A stretch of DNA of 64,000 nt from Dipteris shenzhenensis (GCA_047967505.1 CM106538.1); one strand, 5' to 3'; positions 22,663 to 33,699 are shown, counted from the stretch's first letter. Notes: generated from the letters alone by a model not told the origin. Numbers and translations are program-made.

Positions 22663-23763
22663 ATGGAGCAATCAGCTAATGTGATGGCTATGCTAAATGA
22701 CTCTGAGATCAGAGAATGGGTTTCTGATGTCACTTTGAATTTCAAAGGAAAGGAATATAGCCCCAATGGCTTTGGTAGGTGGACTCGATATCACATGGGT
22801 AGAAGAGCTTGGTTTCTTCATCAAAAGGAAAAGAGACTCTTTCTACTTATGTCAAAAAGGGAGTTCAATGGTGTTGAAGATCCATGGGATGCTACTTTCT
22901 TCAAAAAAGATATGACTTCAAGCCTTGTAGTAGGCATAATAATTCAGCGAAAAGACACCTTTGTGGATATTTTAACAAAAGAGTTCAGATCCTGAAGTTG
23001 GCGGTATGCATTTTATTGTGTCAAGGAGAGACGCAAAGACCTTTGTGATGCCTCCTCCTCAACCATCAAAGTTTCCAGAGCTGCAAAGGGCATTGGAGAC
23101 TCTTTCATATTCTTGGGAGCAATTTCCTACTGTGGTGGCAAAAAGGATGCATGCAAAGATAATGTTTGAATACTTTCAGGATGCAGAATATGCTCTCCAT
23201 ATGCAAGAATCATCACATGAAGGAGATCAAAAAGCTCAGACTTCAATGCAGGGACAAGAAGAACAGGCACACTGTCACAAACCTGTAGAACATGAGCGCA
23301 AACTTCTAGAGCCAGAAATGGTGGATGTAACTAAGGATGATGAAAAACAAGCCTTGAGTGCACGGGAATTAGCAAAAATTGAAGAAGATCAAGGTCGATC
23401 CACTGCAGTTATGCTAGAAGCTCTTGCTAGCAAACCACGACGTGAAATGCAAAAGGCTAGTACTGCAAGAGCCACGGTTCCAAGCAGTAAGAAAAGACAT
23501 CGTCCCACTGTAGAGAAAGATAATGTGGATGAAAAACGGTCAAAAAAAGAGAAAGATGAAGAAGACTCAGAATCCGAGGCTGAAGATGATCAAGATGAAC
23601 TCACATCAATCAAAAATCTTAATCTGCGTCTTAATGAAGCAGTTATAGATGATGATGTGGGATATATCTGGGGTCAAAGGACGTGGTTTGTGAATGCCAA
23701 AGATGTGGAAGCTGCAGCTCTGTTTACTAATAGCCGAAGCCTTGATATATCCTATGCAATGCA
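22663..23763 (+). pseudogene. N-terminal part of the triple-Ulp1 gene, frameshifted, cut by an LTR element
   Basis: An acceptor-like ttcttgtag precedes ATG at 22663. The first frame runs 110 codons to TGA at 22993. The second frame takes over near 22985 and continues (from VGGMHFIVSRRDAKTF) to 23763, so there is probably a one-base frameshift; a tiny intron is less likely. The second part has a charged, low-complexity region (SKKEKDEEDSESEAEDDQDE) typical of disordered nuclear proteins. Coding is interrupted at 23764 by a complete LTR element. The frame resumes exactly after the element at 26419-26424 once one copy of the 5-bp target duplication is discounted. I do not recognise a known domain in this part. 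Confidence 0.6.
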
Positions 23764-24060
23764 TGTTGGGATATCTCAAGGTGTATGCCTCAGGCACACC
23801 TTATGTTTCTATGTGTGAGTGCTAGAGGCACAGTTAGGTGCCCACAAGCACAGTTAGGTGGTGGAAAGCCACATAGGATGATTGAGAGAATCTAGGAGCA
23901 GATTGAGGAGATGATTGTGGAGCTCTGAAGTCATCAGTGATGTCAGTGAGCATGTATGAGGTGCCTACTTAAGGACCTCACTCTTCTTCATTCTACAACC
24001 AAGTAATGCAAGTATTCTGAGTTTGTGTCCACTCTTTGCTTTCCTTTCAACTTTCCAACA
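23764..24060 (+). repeat. 5' LTR of the gag-only element
   Basis: This 297-bp LTR starts tgttgggatatctcaagg and ends ctttccaaca. It differs from the 3' LTR at three substitutions (gagagaatc/gaaagaatc, ggagcag/ggagtag, ttcaact/ttcagct). Confidence 0.93.
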
Positions 24061-24073
24061 TGGTATCAGAGCC
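24061..24073 (+). promoter_or_regulatory. Primer binding site (initiator tRNA-Met type)
   Basis: tggtatcagagcc begins at the first base after the 5' LTR and matches the usual plant LTR-element site complementary to initiator methionine tRNA. The stretch from here to the Gag start (about 840 bp) is leader sequence with a (TCT)n tract near 24110-24140. Confidence 0.85.
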
Positions 24074-24916
24074 ATTTGATCCCCCTTGAGCCCATTTCTG
24101 CCACATCATCATCTTCTTCTTCATCTTCTTCTTCTCCATTTTCCTCTTTCTTCCCAAAATCTTTGAGAGCTTGGTTCTCCACCTACAAACGACCATTGAC
24201 CAAACCCTCTGAGCTAGAAACTCCTCTAGTATGGGCGAACTTCCACCTACAAGCAATTGAAGAAAAAACGTCTGTGGTGGCTACCATTCTCCAAAGAGCG
24301 AATTTCTTTTGTTGCTCAATACTCCCTGCCTGATCTGCCATTGCCTAAGCCCTCTTAGGAGTAGATGGGCGACCTCAAGACGAAGATTTTGAGCCATTTT
24401 TCAGGTCATTTGGTTCAGTAACGAGGGAGAAATTGTCAAAACTCAGTTTTAGCCTGTAGCAACTCTCCCGGGCAAAAGTGCGCACCATTTCGTCCAACCT
24501 CTGTGCTGGACCTTCTTTGGTATATGAGATTTCTTTTGCTTCAGAAATCCCTCTTTTCCTTGCTTTGAAGAGTGAGCTACAAGCCCTCCAAGTTCAGCTT
24601 TTCATTTTTGACAGTTTTGGACAAGTTTTGAAGATGATGCTACATAAAATGCTACTCTAGCATTTCTGGTCTTTTGAAGTTTTCAATAACTTCATTACAA
24701 GTGTTGCTTCAGTTTTGTTTTCACTTGCTAGACCTGGTTGTGATTGGAAAGTGTTTATTTCATCCACTTCTATGAAGCATGCAAAAAGTAGCATCATTGT
24801 TTGAAAACTAGTCACTACTATTTGCTACATCAAGTGCCTATACTTTGGAAGCATTTCAGTTATTTTTGCCTTGTAAGAGAGATAGACACTGCCCAATATC
24901 TGGGTTAGACCCTCTC

Positions 24917-25747
24917 ATGGCTACCTTATATAATCTTGAGAAGTTCAATGGAAAGGGCTTCCATACATGGCAAATGAAGGTAAAATTTGCATTGATGCGG
25001 GAGAACTTATGGGCACTTGTCAAACCTACTCCTACCGCTTCTTCTACAGCCTCAAATGCTGGAGAAACTTCAACTCCGACACGACCGGAAAGGGATCCAG
25101 CAAGAGAAGAAAAAGCATATGGTATAATTGCTTTAGCTTTGGGTGATGATTACATACATCATATATCTGACTTGGAGTCTCCATCGGAAGCTTGGCAGAA
25201 GCTAGATTTGATTTTTGGTGCAAGCTCTCACATATCTAAACTATCACTTAAAATCTCTTTCTTTGAATTAAAGATGGCAAGTGATACTACTTTAGCTGCT
25301 CATGTCAACTATATGCGGAGTCTTATGACTCAGTTAGCTTCTATCAACTCTCCTATCACCCCTGATGATGCTATGGCAGTGCTACTTAAGAGTATGCCTG
25401 AAAGTTTTGATCACATTGTTAGCACTTTGAAGAATCTTCCCAATCCAAACCTTGAAGGCATTATCTCAGCTCTCCAAGAAGAAGAAAGACACATGGAGCT
25501 AAGGAAAGGCAATGACACTGCTTATGTTATGAAATTCCAGAAGGGCAAGTATTCTCCTTGCAATCACTGTGGAAAGACAAATCACCTTTCAAAGGACTGC
25601 TTCAAAGTTAATCCATGCAAGCACTGTGGCAAAAACAACCATAGTGAGAAGTTTTGCAGAGACAAAGCAAAGACAGAAAATGCAAATCTACTTACAGTGA
25701 ATTTGCCTCCACAAGATGAGGCATCCCATGAAGATTATGCATTTTAA
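24917..25747 (+). CDS. Gag polyprotein of the gag-only LTR element (276 aa)
   Basis: This is an intact ORF from ATG at 24917 (MATLYNLEKFNGKGFHTW). The N-terminus has the W-x-M-K-V pattern of Copia Gag (DUF4219/UBN2-type). The middle has SPSEAWQKLDLIFG and LLKSMPESFDHIVSTLKN, which are typical of UBN2. Two zinc knuckles of form CX2CX4HX4C lie near the C-terminus (CNHCGKTNHLSKDC and CKHCGKNNHSEKFC). It probably assembles particles and binds element RNA. The open frame and the near-identical LTRs suggest it was mobile recently. No pol frame follows the stop. Confidence 0.9.
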   Translation: MATLYNLEKFNGKGFHTWQMKVKFALMRENLWALVKPTPTASSTASNAGETSTPTRPERDPAREEKAYGIIALALGDDYIHHISDLESPSEAWQKLDLIFGASSHISKLSLKISFFELKMASDTTLAAHVNYMRSLMTQLASINSPITPDDAMAVLLKSMPESFDHIVSTLKNLPNPNLEGIISALQEEERHMELRKGNDTAYVMKFQKGKYSPCNHCGKTNHLSKDCFKVNPCKHCGKNNHSEKFCRDKAKTENANLLTVNLPPQDEASHEDYAF

Positions 25748-26110
25748 ATCATCTCTATGTATGCTCCAGATCTCTCTTTTTATGTCAAGGTACTCAGCCT
25801 GGATAGCCCTCCAAAATGAATGAAATAAATTATTGTGTTTTGTGTGTTTTGTAAACACCTCTGGTCACCTTATGATGTAGGCCATGTGTATGTTTTGCTC
25901 CATGGTACCTCCTGCAGACATTGTGTGCATGTACATGCAGGGGAGATAACCATTGGAAGGTCTTTTTGTATCCCTTTTTGTTTACCTTACACCCATGGGA
26001 ACCCTTGCTAGCATGAGAACCTAGCCATAGATTTATCCTTGACCACCATGAGATGGCATGAGAAACTATGAGACTAGATGTATCCTTGACATAGCCTGAG
26101 GCATTCCCTT

Positions 26111-26121
26111 GAGGGGGGGTT
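26111..26121 (+). promoter_or_regulatory. Polypurine tract before the 3' LTR
   Basis: gagggggggtt directly abuts the start of the 3' LTR at 26122, where plus-strand synthesis would be primed. The interval 25748-26110 has no ORF. Confidence 0.75.
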
Positions 26122-26418
26122 TGTTGGGATATCTCAAGGTGTATGCCTCAGGCACACCTTATGTTTCTATGTGTGAGTGCTAGAGGCACAGTTAGGTGCC
26201 CACAAGCACAGTTAGGTGGTGGAAAGCCACATAGGATGATTGAAAGAATCTAGGAGTAGATTGAGGAGATGATTGTGGAGCTCTGAAGTCATCAGTGATG
26301 TCAGTGAGCATGTATGAGGTGCCTACTTAAGGACCTCACTCTTCTTCATTCTACAACCAAGTAATGCAAGTATTCTGAGTTTGTGTCCACTCTTTGCTTT
26401 CCTTTCAGCTTTCCAACA
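26122..26418 (+). repeat. 3' LTR of the gag-only element
   Basis: This is a 297-bp copy of the 5' LTR with three differences. It is followed by the target duplication atgca at 26419-26423, after which the interrupted host ORF resumes. Confidence 0.93.
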
Positions 26419-28524
26419 ATGCAAATATACGAGGCTTTGAGAGATGGTAAGAAACCTGTGGCAAGTAATGTGGTCTTGCGCCCAATAATGTTTTGTCCAA
26501 CCAAAAATAGTTTTCTGGATCAAATAACATTTACAGGGCCTACACATTTCGAGGAGATCTTCAGTCAATTCTTTAAAAACACTCTAAAAAATATTCCACA
26601 TGAACAAGGCGAAGAGGCACAAGGAGAGAATATGCTAAAGGAAGTCAAGAAGGAATTTCTCCTTCATTGCAGATTCCAGCCCATTGATGGTCAACATTGG
26701 GCTTATGCTTGTAATCAGATTGCAAGGGAAGCAAAGGAGGGCAAAAGACTCACTCCAGAACAATTTGTAAAGATAAGCTCATTCCATTATTATCCTGCAA
26801 CGATCTGTATATTCAAGCATGAGATTAAGTATTTGATTGAGTCCGAAAGACTTAATCATTATGTCCATGGAAAGCGTAAGATATCCTCAACCTCAGAGGT
26901 CTTACAGAAGGCAAGGGTGATATGGACAACATTTGGTTCTCCAAATCCTGATTTGAAGCGAAAGGTCACAAAAGCAGACGCCGACACACTCGCAAACTTT
27001 TATACTTCTTTGAGTGCAGTTGTGCCTAGGGAAACCCAAGAGCGGGAAGAAAGTATGACAAGCCTCAAGGTGGTGGTCTACACTTCTATCATATTTCATC
27101 CTGTTGAAGTGTTCAATGAGATGCTTGAAACGTGCATTGCTTGTGAGCGTGGACAGCTGACCTATGAAGCTCCTTTGTTTATCTCCGGCAAGTCAAAGGT
27201 AATGGATAAGAAGGAGTTTACGGCAAGGATGTGGAGGCCTGTAAAGTACTTACCTGATAAGTATGCATCCATGGCAGCACAAAAAATTTTAAAGAAAGAA
27301 TGGTTTTTTGGAAAAAAAGACAAAGACCACTGCATGGAAGAATGCATCAATGTACAGGTGAGGCGTGATGCAGTGCATAGTGCCATCAAGTATTTGCTGT
27401 CAGAGAAACAAATTCCACTTACTCATTGTAACGTTGACTATAATGTGGTGAAGCATATAGCTTCTTTGTCAACACCCAAGGTAAAGCTATGGGCAAACAG
27501 GTGGATTAAAAAGGATGAAGATGGGTCAGAAATAGTAACCTCTTATATGAGAAAAGAGATCCCACAACAGGTGGTTGCATATGTGGAAAGATTAATCAGC
27601 GAGATAAGAATGCCAACAGATATGCACCAAAGCTTTCAATTCAATGTAGAGGTTACGGCAGAGTCTGGAAAGCTTGTCAACTTCAGGGGAGTCTCAGAAG
27701 ATGACTTCTTCAAGAATGAGTCAGCATGGGATAAGCCACAACTATTCTTTATCAATGAAGTCTCTAGCGATGATATCCATAACTTCATTGATAGAATAGT
27801 ATATACCACCATTAGCAAAGTGGCGATTTGTAACATTGTCATATTTGTTGATAAAAAAGACAAAGAAGCCATGCAGGTTACTCTAGAGCGAGCATATTCA
27901 TCAGATTTGAAGATCTATAGTGGTGTTTATGCAGCAAAGAGAGGCAAGAGAGAATGTGGCATAGCGATTCAAACTCTTGAATCATTCTTTCTGTGTATGC
28001 GGAGTCCCAACCCTGATCACTCCTTATAAAAGAACATAAGAGGGAATTCAAATAATTTGAGATTGATGCTAGAAGAGCAAGATATTCCCAGGTCCATACA
28101 TTATCAAAAAAACAACTATGGAAGTCCTACAAAAAGTGGGAGTCTCTTGCTTACCATGATGGAGAATTTGCTGCCGGCAGGTTGGGAGGTCACCTTGTGC
28201 AGGATGGGATATTTATTTGAGGATCTCCTAAGAAAAGGCAACTCCACCAATATTATTGAAAATAAGCATTTCATGGCCTATTTCCAGCTTCAAGCAGATC
28301 TAACCACAGGCTATGAAAAAGAGATAGACCACAAGGACACCGATGACATGGATGATTACCTTGAAGATCATAATGTCCCAGTTGTTGATGATGAAAAGAT
28401 GGACTTACATGACCTATTCACAGAGAGGTTGGTGGATGAAGACAAATATGATGATGCCTTCTTTGATAATTATGGCTCGCAGGGTTATGAAAAAAGGCCA
28501 CTACGACAATACTTAGCGGTATGA
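26419..28524 (+). pseudogene. Central part of the triple-Ulp1 gene, one in-frame TAA
   Basis: An open frame of 536 codons runs from 26419 to 28026, stops at TAA 28027-28029, then continues in the same frame to about 28519, where a splice donor (gcg|gtatga) begins the first intron. The protein resembles the 770-codon ORF at 50436-52748. Shared anchors, here versus there, are FQPIDGQHW / VEPIDGQHF, YLIESERLN / YILESERLN, SEVLQKARVIW / SEILIKARELW, ILKKEWFFGKKDK / ILSGDCFFGKKSK, WDKPQLFFINE / WEKPCVFFIDE, and after the TAA LLPAGWEVTLCRMG / LLNDGWEVALYRMG. The homology on both sides of the TAA shows that it is a break in one gene. I do not recognise a characterised domain; the 'PIDGQH' module may be new. 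Confidence 0.65.
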
Positions 28525-28610
28525 ACTCTCTATTTCTCAACTAAATACAATTTTTTAAATAAGATTTAAATTTAAAGATAATGAATCTAATCTCTCATAT
28601 TTGTTTACAG

Positions 28611-29713
28611 GCAATAGAGGGAGAAGAAATGGATGAAGTCAATACGGAGGCACTCCCTTCTACTTCAACAATGCAACCACCTCTAAATTTGATTGAAAAA
28701 TCAAATTTAGCTGCATTAGATAAAATGGAGAGCTCATTTCAAGTTAAGATCGTTTTGAAATGAGAACCTCAGTATTTAAGCTTTGGTAGAGAGGAGGTTT
28801 CAATCCTCTCCAATCCTTTAAAAGAGGTTAATGACAATGTTATCTTGGCCATTCTCAGGTAATGTTTATTTATTTATTGCTACTTCAATAAGCTAACATT
28901 TGTTTATTTATTCACAGTTCAGTTATATATCAGTTTCCTAGTGCAGAATGCAAATCAATTCTATGAGCTAATGTTTGTTTATTTCTTGGTGCAGTGTAGT
29001 TATTTCTCAGCTTCCTAGTACAGTGCAGCATCGTGTCTACATGCTCGATGCTCTCCTTTCTTCTATTCTTAGCTCTCCTCAAAAGACTATAGAAGATGAC
29101 CTGGTTAAGCCCTTTGAATTTAGATGGGGTGCGAGTCATCTTAATGCCTTATCATGAGGCGTAAGTATCAACTCTAACCTTATTTTTACTATTTCTTTGG
29201 CAAGTTTGTGTAAAACAATAATCATTTTTATTCTGGTCATGTAGCTCACATTGGAGTCTGATCTTCTGGGACCTTGAACTCAACCATTTATGGTTTGTGA
29301 ATTCAATAGAAGGCTATCATGCCAACTCCCCAAGGTAATTATTCTCTTAATATTTTTGATACTTTCTTATTTTGTATCTTATGATCATGACATATTAATA
29401 TATTTCATATGTCATGTTGGACAGTGCTGCATATCGGCTAGTATCTGCTGTCAGAACAACCACGGAGCAACAAGATCAAGTAGAATTCAAAAGACGTCTA
29501 CCAGTGGAGCAAAAAGATGGACACAGCTGTGGGTGGAGAGTTGCCTACAACTGCATGTTGTTTCTTAGAGAGATTTTTGATTTGGAGTTACCAGTCAAAA
29601 TGGAATCATATACAGAAGCTGATCTGCTAGCATTTCGGGCTGACAGTATTCAGCATCTAATTACTACCATTGGGAAACAACATGAAAATATAACTACATT
29701 GCAGCATGTATAA
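28611..29713 (+). pseudogene. Ulp1/C48-like protease unit 1 (four exons, broken)
   Basis: Exons are 28611-28858, 28995-29160, 29245-29334 and 29425-29713, with acceptors ending in AG and donors starting GT. Together they carry an N-terminal strand region (FGREEVSILSNP), YMLD, the His motif SHWSLIFWD with FVNS as the acidic/Asn position, and the Cys motif DGHSCGWRVAYNC. The order His, Asn/Asp, Cys is that of C48 SUMO/Ubl proteases. Two defects are visible. A TGA at about 28760 stands where units 2 and 3 have sense codons (LIRQQPH, MIQHRPQ). A frameshift lies in the second exon, where the conserved VRVIL..YHE end is found only in another frame. Confidence 0.6.
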
Positions 29714-29789
29714 AACCTTATCTTTATACTTGTATACTTGTTCCAGCCTTTAATTGGGATAATTGGGATGTATAAATCTCATAACTTTT

Positions 29790-30120
29790 TTATATTTTCT
29801 TCCAAAAGGAGAAGAGAATGAGTTTAATGAAAGCATGCTATCTTTATACTTTTATGATTATTTAAACCATTAATTTTATTTGGGATGTGTAAATCTCATA
29901 ACTTGTCTAATGAAAGCATGCTATCTTTATACTTCTATGATTATTTAAACCATTATTTTTATTTGGGATGTGTAAATCTCATAACTTTTTAAATTTTTCA
30001 TCCAAGAGAAGGAGAGACTCACTCTAATGAAAGCGTGTATGAAACCTTTTTAAATTTTTGCTCCAAGCAGAGGAGAGACTTACACTAATGAAAGCATGTA
30101 TGAAACCTTACCTGCTTGTT
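29790..30120. repeat. Intronic tandem repeat, about 80-100 bp unit
   Basis: Between protease units 1 and 2 the phrases tgaaagcatgctatctttat and atttgggatgtgtaaatctc recur about four times (near 29830, 29908, 30030, 30085). Confidence 0.7.
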
Positions 30121-30175
30121 TAAGCCTTTATTTGGGATGTGTACATCGCATAACTTTTTTATATTTTTATGGCAG

Positions 30176-31170
30176 AAGGAGGATGTGGAGGACATAGCAA
30201 GTGAAGAAGAATACGATGTAGACTACTCCCTCAATAAGATGAGTCATAAAAATATGAATCTATTGGAGCAGATTGGAAGTTTATTCACTGCTATGTTGTT
30301 AATTCGACAACAACCTCATTTTTTTGAATTTGGTGAAGAAGAGATTTCAATCCTCTTGAATCCTAAGAATGAGGTTAATGTCAAAGTCATTACAACCATC
30401 CTCAGGTTTGATGCAGCCTTTTCCTTGGCTTTATACTTTGCTTATTTTGATTAAACCCAAGAAGCTAATACTTTTTTTTTTAATATAGTAATGTTATAGC
30501 AAATTTTCCGCAAAATATACAAAGCGTTTCATATATGCTCGATCCTCGTATTTCGGAAGTGCTTAGCAACAAAGAAGAAACCATAGAGAATGTTTGCAAG
30601 TGGTTGAAGCACATTCCTATGAATGACGCACGAGTTATTTTTACAGCATATTATGAGAAGTAAGCATCAAACCCTACTTGTTTTTTCTATTGCATTGCTA
30701 GAATTGTCTCAAACACAGTAATTATTCTTTATTGATAATGCAGCTCACATTGGAGTCTGGTAGTCGTGGACATCCTTGCGAAGAAGTGCTTCTTTGCAAA
30801 CTCAATGACATCCGTCCATGGCAATGTGTTAGAGTAAGTATAGACTACACTTGTTGTCACTTCTTGACATGTAGATTGATATGCAATGCACATATTTACT
30901 GTTGTTATATGTTTTGATATGCAGATCAGCTCGAAAATTAGTAGATGCTATCGACATAGTAATGCGGCAATGTGACTTGGCACAACAAATAGAGTATATA
31001 ACATGTCAGGTATCACATCAAGATAATAGCCACATCTATAATTGTGGATGGAGGGTGGGCTACAATTGCTTTTTGGTACTTGGTCAAATTTTTGAGATGC
31101 AAAATGACACCACACTATCAACATATACGGATTTGCATCTCTATGCATTTATAACATGTACCATTCGAGC
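30176..31170 (+). CDS. Ulp1/C48-like protease unit 2 (four exons, apparently intact)
   Basis: Exons are 30176-30405, 30489-30659, 30744-30833 and 30925 to about 31170, where the last exon runs on into unit 3. Phases agree at each junction: AG|T at the first, AA|C at the second, GA|A at the third. The joined frame has FGEEEISIL, then YMLDPRISEVL, the catalytic His in SHWSLVVVD, Asn in FFANS, and Gln then Cys in QVSHQDNSHIYNCGW. This matches the order of a C48 cysteine protease (Ulp1/SENP type, which cleaves SUMO or similar tags), with Asn in place of the usual Asp. No stop or frameshift was found in this unit. It follows broken parts of the same gene, so expression as a full protein is doubtful. 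Confidence 0.6.
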
Positions 31171-32531
31171 AATCATTGATTGCGAAATGAATGCCATCAA
31201 AGAGTCAAAGAGGATAGATGACCTCAACTCTACAAACATGGCTTCATTAAAAGAATTGGGAAGCTCTTTTAATGTTAGGGTTATGATTCAACATAGACCT
31301 CAGTATCTTGAATTTGGGGAAGAAGAGATTTCAATTCTCTCTAAAGCTTCAAATGAGGTCAATAACAACGTTATGATGGCCATTCTCAGGCTTGATACAA
31401 ACTTTTTCTCTACTTGATAATTCAATATTTTGATTTAATCTAATAAGCTAATAAGCTAATATTCATTTATTTTGATTAAATCTAATAAGCTAATATTCAT
31501 TTATTTGTTGGTGCAGTATAGTTATCTCACGATTTGGTAGAGTCGTACAAAATCGTGCGTATATGTTGGATTCCCTCCTTTCTCCTATACTTAGCGATAG
31601 CAGAAAGACAATAGCCGATGTTTGTAAATTATTACAGCCTTTACATTTACATGGCGTGCGAGTCTTATTTATGGCATATCATGAGATGTAAGTATCATGG
31701 CAACCTTTATTTTCATCTTATCCTGGCAACATTGTGTTAAATAATAATGGTTCTTAATTATTCGTGTAGGGAACATTGGAGTCTGGTGGTTTGAACCTTG
31801 AAGACAACTATTGTTGGTTTGTTAACTCGATTGCAGGCTTTCATGACTCAGTGCAAACGTAAGTATTCTATTAATCTGTTGTTACTTCTATATTATGTAC
31901 CTTATGTGATAGATACACTAAGTTTTTTTAATATGTCACGATGAGCAGGTCGATTGAGAAGTTGGTATCTGCTATCAGAGAAACAAGACAGTACAAAGAC
32001 TCGGTAGACTTCCAAAAGCGTTTAGTAGTAGAGCAGGAAGATGGGCATAGTTGTGGGTGGAGAGTTGCCTACAACTGCATGTTGATTTTCAAAGAAATTT
32101 TCTCACTTAAGCCACAGATCTCATCGGAAGACTCTTTGGAGCTCAAATATTTAGAGGAGGATATACAATTGTTTAGGGCTAAAATCATTCGAGACCTAAT
32201 TGCTGCCATTAGAATACAACGTGCAACTGAAGCAATACCAGAGCTTCCCTTTAAGGAAGAGGAGACTGAGTCTACTATGAAAGCACTGCATACTACAGAA
32301 GAAGTAGAGACCCAATGTACACCTACAGCACCACAGCCTCCACTGGAAGCATCAGAAGAGTTGCCACTGCCTCCGCTTGCATTTAAGGAAGAGGATACTG
32401 AGTCTACTCCGAAAGCACTACATACTACAGAAGAAGTAGAGACCGAGTGTACATCTACAGCACCACAACCTCCATTGGAAGCATCCGAAGAGTTGCCAGA
32501 GTCTCCACTAGAAGCATCACAAGAGTTGTGA
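31171..32531 (+). pseudogene. Ulp1/C48-like protease unit 3 with repeated acidic tail
   Basis: The first part lies in the exon ending about 31389 (FGEEEISILSKAS). Further exons are 31517-31687 (YMLDSLLSPIL, VRVLFMAYHEM), 31770-31858 (EHWSLVV) and 31949-32531. The donor after 31389 reads cag|gcttga, a GC instead of the GT in units 1 and 2. In the His exon the frame hits TGA right after HWSLVV, but the expected continuation (NLEDNYCWFVNSIAGFH) is present in another frame, so a frameshift has occurred. The Cys motif VEQEDGHSCGWRVAYNC is intact. The C-terminus has two copies of a ~50-residue segment (TESTMKALHTTEEVET and TESTPKALHTTEEVET) rich in Pro and Glu. Confidence 0.6.
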
Positions 32532-32629
32532 TGCATGTATGATGTTGTGTTTGTAGTTTTTGTTGATTATACACCAATTTGTGACTTATTACTTAAGTGG
32601 CATAATCATGATATTTATATAATTTCTTT

Positions 32630-32830
32630 ATGCACACAATTTTATGATATGAATGTGTGATGATGTGATTATTTGGAAATAAATCCTTGTGTGATGAGAA
32701 TTTTGATATGAATATGTGATGATGTAATATTTGTAATATATTTATTTCATGCACACAATTTTATGATATGAATGTGTGATGATGTGATTATTTGGAAATA
32801 AATCCTTGTGTGATGAGAATTTTATTCAGT
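32630..32830. repeat. 3' flank tandem repeat, about 118 bp
   Basis: tatgatatgaatgtgtgatg followed by tgattatttggaaataaatc occurs near 32640 and again near 32760, with a partial copy between. It lies 100-300 bp downstream of the stop at 32531, probably the 3' untranslated region. Confidence 0.7.
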
Positions 32831-32859
32831 TGGACAGTCTCCACTCACTTAAAGTAGAG

Positions 32860-33215
32860 CATTCGCAATGCTTCTCTCACTTTATTCCAACCCTTATCCT
32901 TATCATCTCCACTCACTTAAAGTAGAGCATTCAATCTCCAGTCCTATCCTAGTCCTTCCGCAAACACTCTCAGAGTCTTCTTTCATCCATCCTGATAACC
33001 AAGTATTCTTCTATCCTAGTTCTTCCGCAGACACTCTCTTCTTTCTTGCATCCTAGTGCTTCTCATTAACTTGTATTCTTCTTGTATTCTTCTATCCTAG
33101 TCCTTCCGCAAACACTCTCAGAGTCTTCTTTCATTCATCTTGATAACCAAGTATTCTTCTATCCTAGTTCTTCCGCAGACACTCTCTTCTTTCTTGCATC
33201 GTAGTCCATCTCCCT
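32860..33215. repeat. Duplicated CT-rich leader upstream of the small ORF
   Basis: The phrase ccgcaaacactctcagagtc followed by aaccaagtattcttctatcc and ccgcagacactctcttcttt occurs at about 32955-33065 and again at 33105-33205. A second short repeat (cactcacttaaagtagagca) is at 32842 and 32910. Confidence 0.75.
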
Positions 33216-33236
33216 TTCTTTATCATCTCCCCACCC

Positions 33237-33689
33237 ATGGATGTCCTTGGCATTGTCGAAGACGTGGAGTTTGGAATTAACAATCTCAAAGAATGGATTG
33301 CTGACCAAGGAGCACAGAGAGAGGCCAGAATTTGACAAGGTTCTCCTTTGACACACATGGAGAGAGAGGAATTTGCTGCACAAAGGCACGCAGAGAGGGA
33401 GGAGACTCTCAAGATAGCAGACAGTGAAAGACTTCTAAGACGTATGATAAAAGCACGACAAGATCTATTAGACTTCTTAAGTAACCTGCGTTATCGCAGC
33501 TCTCGTCATGGGCGATTTGATGCGGATGCTGAGAGAACAATAAGAGCCTCTCAGAGAAATTATAAAGAAACAATTTGTGATTGCTTAAACTTCTTCTTCA
33601 CATGTAATTATGTTGAGGATACAGCTGTGGAGGCAGTGAAGGATTGGGTTGTTGAGAAGATAAGAGAGACCAATGATGAGATCTTCTAG
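33237..33689 (+). pseudogene. Small charged protein ORF, one in-frame TGA
   Basis: ATG at 33237 (MDVLGIVEDVEFGINN) opens a frame that meets TGA at 33333-33335 and then continues in the same frame to a stop at 33687. The product would be about 150 residues, rich in Arg and Glu (EREETLKIADSERLLRRM) and probably helical. TGA can come from CGA by one C-to-T change. Without that, translation could start at MEREEFAAQRHAE (33357). I do not recognise the family. It lies between the Ulp1-like gene and the CACTA remnant on the same strand. Confidence 0.45.
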
Positions 33690-33699
33690 ACTTAGATAA

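Larger units (their letters stand above)
23764..26418 (+). mobile_element. Gag-only (TR-GAG-like) Copia-type LTR element, 2,655 bp, complete
   Basis: Two 297-bp LTRs (23764-24060 and 26122-26418) differ at only three positions by eye, begin TGTTGG and end CAACA. They are flanked by the direct repeat atgca (23759-23763 and 26419-26423). A primer binding site lies directly after the 5' LTR and a G-rich polypurine tract directly before the 3' LTR. The only protein coded is a 276-residue Gag. There is no protease, integrase, reverse transcriptase or RNase H, so the element must use enzymes of other elements. Few LTR differences indicate a recent insertion. Confidence 0.93.

Noticed and set aside
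24025-24333. 102-codon ORF over the 5' LTR/leader junction
   Set aside because: It spans the LTR end and PBS of the gag-only element and is explained by that structure.
32069-32536. 155-codon minus-strand ORF opposite the protease tail
   Set aside because: It is a shadow of the repeated Pro/Glu tail on the plus strand, where the conserved Cys motif lies.
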